In this document: in pieces, positions 12,332-13,947 of the stretch
Layout of the letters: the number at the start of each line of letters is the position of its first letter
How positions within the stretch are numbered: the stretch's first letter is position 1
NCBI GenBank assembly: GCA_031280115.1
Contig: JAITHF010000257.1
Coordinates: 1-13,947 of the forward strand
Source of the DNA: Spirochaetaceae bacterium
GTDB taxonomy: Bacteria > Spirochaetota > Spirochaetia > Treponematales > Breznakiellaceae
DNA length: 13,947 nucleotides
Reading direction: 5' to 3'
The notes under the pieces: model-generated
The model's input: the letters and a program-made list of their open reading frames with translations, nothing else
Databases searched by the model: none
What the model was told of the DNA's origin: nothing
Program-made: the position numbers and the translations under genes

Positions 12332-13947
12332 TTATTGAAAATACCGCGCCAGGGTGCTCAAAAGATCGTCAAAGTTAAGGGGCTTTCCCAAATGGCTGTT
12401 CATGCCCGCTGCGCGGCACTTCTCGATGTCCTCCCGAAACACATTGGCGGTCATGGCGATAATAGGGACCGCCTTTGCCCAAGGGTGGTCAAAGGCCCGG
12501 ATACGGCGGGTGGCTTCGTAGCCGTCCATCTCAGGCATGTGTATATCCATAAGGATCATGTCATAGGCCCGGGGAGACGCGGTAAAGAGCTCCCAGGCTA
12601 TCCGCCCGTTCTCGGCCTCGTCAATCGCAAGGCCGGTTGGCTCAAGCACGGCAATAACAATCTCCCGGTTTATGGCAATGTCCTCAGCCAAAAGGATATG
12701 CCTCCCTGCAAAACGCGCGGGGGTTTTCGCTTGCGTCAGTTCAGGCGGCTGCTCTGCCGGAGGTTCGGCGGCCCCGGGGCCTGCGCCCCGCCCCGCCTCA
12801 ATCGTAAAAATAAACGACGACCCCTTGCCCGCCTCAGATTCAATGCGGATGGCCCCGCGCATCATCTCCACAATGGCTTTGCAGATCGCAAGCCCCAGGC
12901 CCGTGCCGCCGTACTTGCGGGCGATACTGCTGTCAACCTGCGCGAAAGACCGGAATATCTTGGCCTGCTGTTCCGCGCTTATGCCTATCCCCGTGTCGGT
13001 AACGCCGATTTCAAGGGTTACGCCCGCCTTCCCCGCCTTTCCCGCCCCTTTTTCTTTCCGCCCCTCTTTCTCTTTGCCCCCCAATTTCCGGGCCGCAACC
13101 GTAATCGTCCCCCCGTCAGGGGTAAACTTCACGGCGTTGCTCAAAAGGTTGGTAACGACCTGGGCAAGGCGCTGTTCGTCAGACACGATAAAGACCGGAA
13201 TGGCAGGGTCGATCTGTATCACCAGGCGCTGCTTTTTCTCTTCAAGCCGGAAATCAATCACGTTTATCACATGGCGCAGCATCTTTCTAAACTCGAACTC
13301 GGTATACGAGAGCTCGAACTTGTCCGCCTCGATTTTGGACATATCAAGAATATCGTTTATCACCCCCAGCAAATGCGCCGAAGCGCCTTCGATTTTTTTG
13401 AGGCAGTAATCTTTGCGCTCAGAGTCGGCGGTTTCCCGGGCGATCGTGGTCATGCCGATAATCGCGTTAAGGGGGGTGCGGATTTCGTGGGACATAGTGG
13501 CAAGGAAATTGGATTTGGCCTGGCTTGCCTGCTCGGCGTTTTTCTTGGCGCCTAGGAGCTCGGTCATATCATGGAACAGCACGAAGGCCCCGGCAAGCAC
13601 GGTATATTCGTCGAACATAGGGGTAAAATGAATCTCGTAGTTCCGGGGGGCCCCGTCCCCTGCAATGTCGATAACCTCCTCGATAACAATCGACTCCCGC
13701 TCAACAATGGCCTTGCGGAACGCCTCGCCTATCTCGTCAAGCACCTCCGGGCGGGTGAACCCGCGGAGGACCTCGCCGTAGAACCTGCCGCTTATAAACG
13801 CAAAGTTCTCTATCTTCGCGATTTTAAGAAAAATATCCGCGCAGTAGACAAAGCGCCCCTCAGCGTCGAAGAGCAGGATGATGTCCGGGCTGTTGGCAAG
13901 GACCATGTTCATATAGGTATTCTGCCGGGCCCGCTCCATCATAAGCA
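12332..13947 (-). CDS. hybrid sensor histidine kinase (PAS-HisKA-HATPase-REC), N-terminus outside window
   Basis: A sensor kinase that phosphorylates itself and passes phosphate to its own receiver domain. From the first in-frame ATG in the window (13940-13942) 536 residues are visible: PAS-like domain 12-130, HisKA with [10 protein letters not shown] (150-159, H152), HATPase_c with N-box N269, DTGIG (316-320) and GTGLGL (346-351), then a receiver with ED (420-421), phospho-acceptor D466 (LMDIHMP), T498 and K520. The frame stays open to the window edge, and the start looks like the middle of a coiled coil, so more N-terminal sequence is likely. A Lys/Gly-rich insertion (288-307) lies inside the ATPase domain. 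No HPt domain or partner regulator is visible, and the signal sensed is unknown. Confidence 0.9.
   Translation of the reverse strand, partial: LMMERARQNTYMNMVLANSPDIILLFDAEGRFVYCADIFLKIAKIENFAFISGRFYGEVLRGFTRPEVLDEIGEAFRKAIVERESIVIEEVIDIAGDGAPRNYEIHFTPMFDEYTVLAGAFVLFHDMTELLGAKKNAEQASQAKSNFLATMSHEIRTPLNAIIGMTTIARETADSERKDYCLKKIEGASAHLLGVINDILDMSKIEADKFELSYTEFEFRKMLRHVINVIDFRLEEKKQRLVIQIDPAIPVFIVSDEQRLAQVVTNLLSNAVKFTPDGGTITVAARKLGGKEKEGRKEKGAGKAGKAGVTLEIGVTDTGIGISAEQQAKIFRSFAQVDSSIARKYGGTGLGLAICKAIVEMMRGAIRIESEAGKGSSFIFTIEAGRGAGPGAAEPPAEQPPELTQAKTPARFAGRHILLAEDIAINREIVIAVLEPTGLAIDEAENGRIAWELFTASPRAYDMILMDIHMPEMDGYEATRRIRAFDHPWAKAVPIIAMTANVFREDIEKCRAAGMNSHLGKPLNFDDLLSTLARYFQ

Noticed and set aside
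12215..13555. 446-codon plus-strand ORF opposite the histidine kinase
   Set aside because: It is antisense to a gene with complete HisKA, HATPase and REC motifs; its own translation resembles no family.
1..13947. tRNA, rRNA, selenocysteine insertion element or transposase gene
   Set aside because: No cloverleaf, ribosomal RNA sequence, UGA-containing formate dehydrogenase or transposase motif was recognised by eye on either strand.

Overview
The window looks like chromosome from a spirochaete, most probably a termite-gut type Treponema. The pointers are [FeFe]-hydrogenase and HycB genes of the hydrogen-dependent CO2 reductase (HDCR) type, two BspA-like LRR_5 surface proteins, and an RpoS-like sigma factor behind a sigma-54 promoter, an arrangement known from the spirochaete Borrelia. 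Base composition is moderately GC-rich except for one AT-rich cassette. The organism is inferred from gene content only.

Layout. (1) Bases 1-4324, minus strand: a six-gene redox operon in the order hycB-like, fdhD-like, a 92-residue Fe-S protein, a small siroheme sulfite/nitrite-reductase-like protein, a second hycB-like gene, and an almost complete hydA. It resembles HDCR clusters, but no fdhF lies upstream. It carries a siroheme protein, and its FdhD has no CxxC sulfur-transfer motif. (2) 4564-5814, minus: an M24 (Xaa-Pro type) peptidase. (3) 5851-7441: a repeat-rich region. It holds two tandem 44-bp hairpin units, two full copies and one partial copy of a composite module, and three arrays of a TTTG-N4-CAAA core spaced exactly or nearly 21 bp. 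An AT-rich 110-residue ORF, possibly an immunity protein, sits between perfect 34-bp direct repeats. An inverted fragment of the module lies at about 12231-12280. (4) 7471-8229, minus: a GlnQ-type ABC ATPase with no partner genes, ended by a terminator supplied by the repeat module. (5) 8493-9438, plus: a canonical -24/-12 promoter and an RpoS/RpoD-like sigma factor. (6) 9458-9883, minus: a hotdog thioesterase, possibly leaderless. (7) 10011-12082, plus: a proline-rich LRR lipoprotein and a secreted LRR protein. (8) 12332 to the right edge, minus: a hybrid histidine kinase (PAS-HisKA-HATPase-REC), cut at its N-terminus.

How they may work together (inference). HydA and the two four-cluster HycB proteins could form a hydrogenase with a polyferredoxin wire. 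In HDCR that wire feeds FdhF; here FdhF must be encoded elsewhere, or the siroheme protein is an alternative electron acceptor. The sigma-54 promoter suggests that an RpoN/activator system switches on the alternative sigma factor. The repeat region is the least explained part of the window.
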